Assembly: GCA_023665325.1 (NCBI GenBank)
Contig: JAMPED010000059.1
Coordinates: 1 to 5,809 of the forward strand
Reading direction: 5' to 3'
DNA length: 5,809 nt
Source: Acetobacter sp.
GTDB lineage: Bacteria > Pseudomonadota > Alphaproteobacteria > RF32 > CAG-239
A program made the position numbers and the translations under genes. Numbering within the stretch: the stretch's first letter is position 1; each line of letters starts with the position of its first letter. The notes under the pieces were generated by a model, which ran no database searches, was not told where the DNA came from, and saw only the letters and a list, made by a program, of their open reading frames with translations. Positions 4,814 through 5,809 of the stretch are shown here, piece after piece.

Positions 4814-5737
4814 CTAGGATTGTTTTTTGATTTGTTTTAAGGTTTTGGTGGAGATATAATAGAGATATAGAAATTTTATCAAGCGTTTGAGTTTGTATTC
4901 TTTGGGTTGCGAAAGACGATATAACCACGAAATCAACATACTGTTGATAGCTGTTTGCCATTCTTCATAACTATATTTCATTACAGAAGTCACTTGTGAT
5001 ACTATCCGACGACGCCAATAATTATACATTAGAGGATTATATAGGTGGCGAAGATTGAAATATATAAATTCCCAACAATCTTCTGTTGGATAACCTGTTC
5101 TTAGGCTGTCCCAATCTATAAAAGCAGAAAGCTTGCCTTCTTTTAATAAAACTTGATTATTATTAAAATCACCGTGTATGATGCACAGGTTTTCTTTTTT
5201 GAATATTAAGGTCTCTGGATTGATTTTGAGCAACAAATGTAGTAATAGTTTTGAATGCCAGTTTTTTTGTGTTGATAATATTTGGAGCGTTTGCTGATAA
5301 AGTTCAATCTTATGCCGAGGATTGTATTCTTTGTCTACAGATTGATATTTTGTACTAAGATGCGTAATTGCTCTATATTCTGTGAAAATTTGTTTAATCA
5401 ATTCGGTACTAAAATATCGACGAGGGAGAGGTTTGCCATAGTTTTTCTGCAATGTGCAGGTCTTCCCTTCGTATTCAAATATTTTATCCATTTTTATACC
5501 ACAAAGAACGGGGTGTTTTGATGTTTGTGTGGCGAGATAAGTATGAATCTTGCTTGGGATATATTCTCCTAGTAGGATTTTAGCAACCCAGTTTTCAGTT
5601 TCTGTTGTTGCAAAAAAGCAATAACTACTGTTCCCGCCGCGAAACGAACGAAAAGACTTAAGACTTCCGTTAAAAATATATGTTTGTAGAAATGTGTGAA
5701 ATTGTTTGGCTTTATTTTTAGAGATTAACTTTGCCAT
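4814..5737 (-). CDS. Aminoglycoside phosphotransferase/choline kinase-family protein
   Basis: The 307-residue protein is predicted to be a cytoplasmic small-molecule kinase. The catalytic loop IIHGDFNNNQVLL holds H188 and the presumed base D190. The metal-binding segment AFIDWDSL holds D208 and D210. The N-lobe shows a Gly/Ser loop RGGNSSYCFF (33-42) and a likely ATP-binding lysine K53 in NWVAKILL. The position five residues after the catalytic Asp, usually Asn, is Gln195. Some family members such as maltokinases also have Gln there, so activity is plausible. The C-lobe is helical and rich in Tyr/Trp/Arg. Length is normal for the family (about 250-350). AAGGA (plus-strand 5743-5747) lies five bases before ATG. 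The substrate cannot be read from sequence: choline, thiamine, a sugar or an antibiotic are all possible, and the neighbours give no help. Base composition is AT-richer than the aas gene. Confidence 0.85.
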   Translation of the reverse strand: MAKLISKNKAKQFHTFLQTYIFNGSLKSFRSFRGGNSSYCFFATTETENWVAKILLGEYIPSKIHTYLATQTSKHPVLCGIKMDKIFEYEGKTCTLQKNYGKPLPRRYFSTELIKQIFTEYRAITHLSTKYQSVDKEYNPRHKIELYQQTLQILSTQKNWHSKLLLHLLLKINPETLIFKKENLCIIHGDFNNNQVLLKEGKLSAFIDWDSLRTGYPTEDCWEFIYFNLRHLYNPLMYNYWRRRIVSQVTSVMKYSYEEWQTAINSMLISWLYRLSQPKEYKLKRLIKFLYLYYISTKTLKQIKKQS

Positions 5738-5809
5738 AATAGTCCTTTTTTGTGTTTAACGTACGTTTGTTATCAACAAACTTGAATGCAAAACTTATCC
5801 TCAATTTCA
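5738..5809. other. Upstream region of the kinase gene with small palindromes
   Basis: It contains the 10-base palindrome AACGTACGTT (5758-5767) overlapping a 7-bp hairpin, GTTTGTT/AACAAAC with loop ATC (5765-5781). These lie 20-45 bases upstream of the ATG, where an operator could sit. No convincing -10/-35 pair is seen, and the window ends here. Function is unproven. Confidence 0.3.

Noticed and set aside
5282..5521. 79-codon plus-strand frame within the kinase gene
   Set aside because: It lies wholly inside and antisense to a gene with intact kinase motifs, and has no supporting start signals.
5758..5781. Operator or terminator at the AACGTACGTT and GTTTGTT/AACAAAC palindromes
   Set aside because: The palindromes are short and AT-rich, with no T-tract and no identifiable regulator. 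They are recorded only as part of the upstream region.

Overview
The window looks like chromosome from a bacterium of low to moderate GC, most likely an alphaproteobacterium. The main support is the elongator tRNA-Met: its anticodon arm, variable loop and T arm, and its first G·U acceptor pair, match the alphaproteobacterial type as I remember it. The short REP-like intergenic repeats are also of a kind common in such genomes. No species can be named from the sequence alone.

Layout: 1-122 is an intergenic repeat with a strong hairpin, downstream of the first gene. 123-3488 (minus strand) is one large gene for a three-part lysophospholipid recycling protein, with an LplT-type transporter, a PlsC-type acyltransferase and an acyl-ACP synthetase in one chain. 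3489-3654 holds the divergent promoters of that gene and of the tRNA. 3655-3731 is an elongator tRNA-Met on the plus strand with its own terminator. From 3713 to 3951 the 3' end of the tRNA is duplicated exactly (26 bp, period 183 bp). The two copies flank a GC-rich, hairpin-rich stretch, and a second, bidirectional terminator follows. From 3952 to 4813 two near-identical 65-bp direct repeats flank two AT-rich orphan genes, both leftward: a 91-residue, three-helix membrane protein and an 83-residue basic protein with a CX10C pair. 4814-5737 (minus strand) is a kinase of the aminoglycoside phosphotransferase/choline kinase fold. 5738-5809 is its upstream region, with small palindromes and no clear promoter.

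How the genes relate: the four protein genes all point left but do not look like an operon. Terminators, repeats and a separate promoter lie between them. The lipid gene is housekeeping envelope maintenance. The tRNA-to-kinase interval looks like accessory material beside a tRNA 3' end, a common integration site. The points most worth following up are the tRNA-tail duplication with its tiny element and the 65-bp repeats bracketing the two orphan genes. I see no integrase, transposase, CRISPR array or complete defence system.
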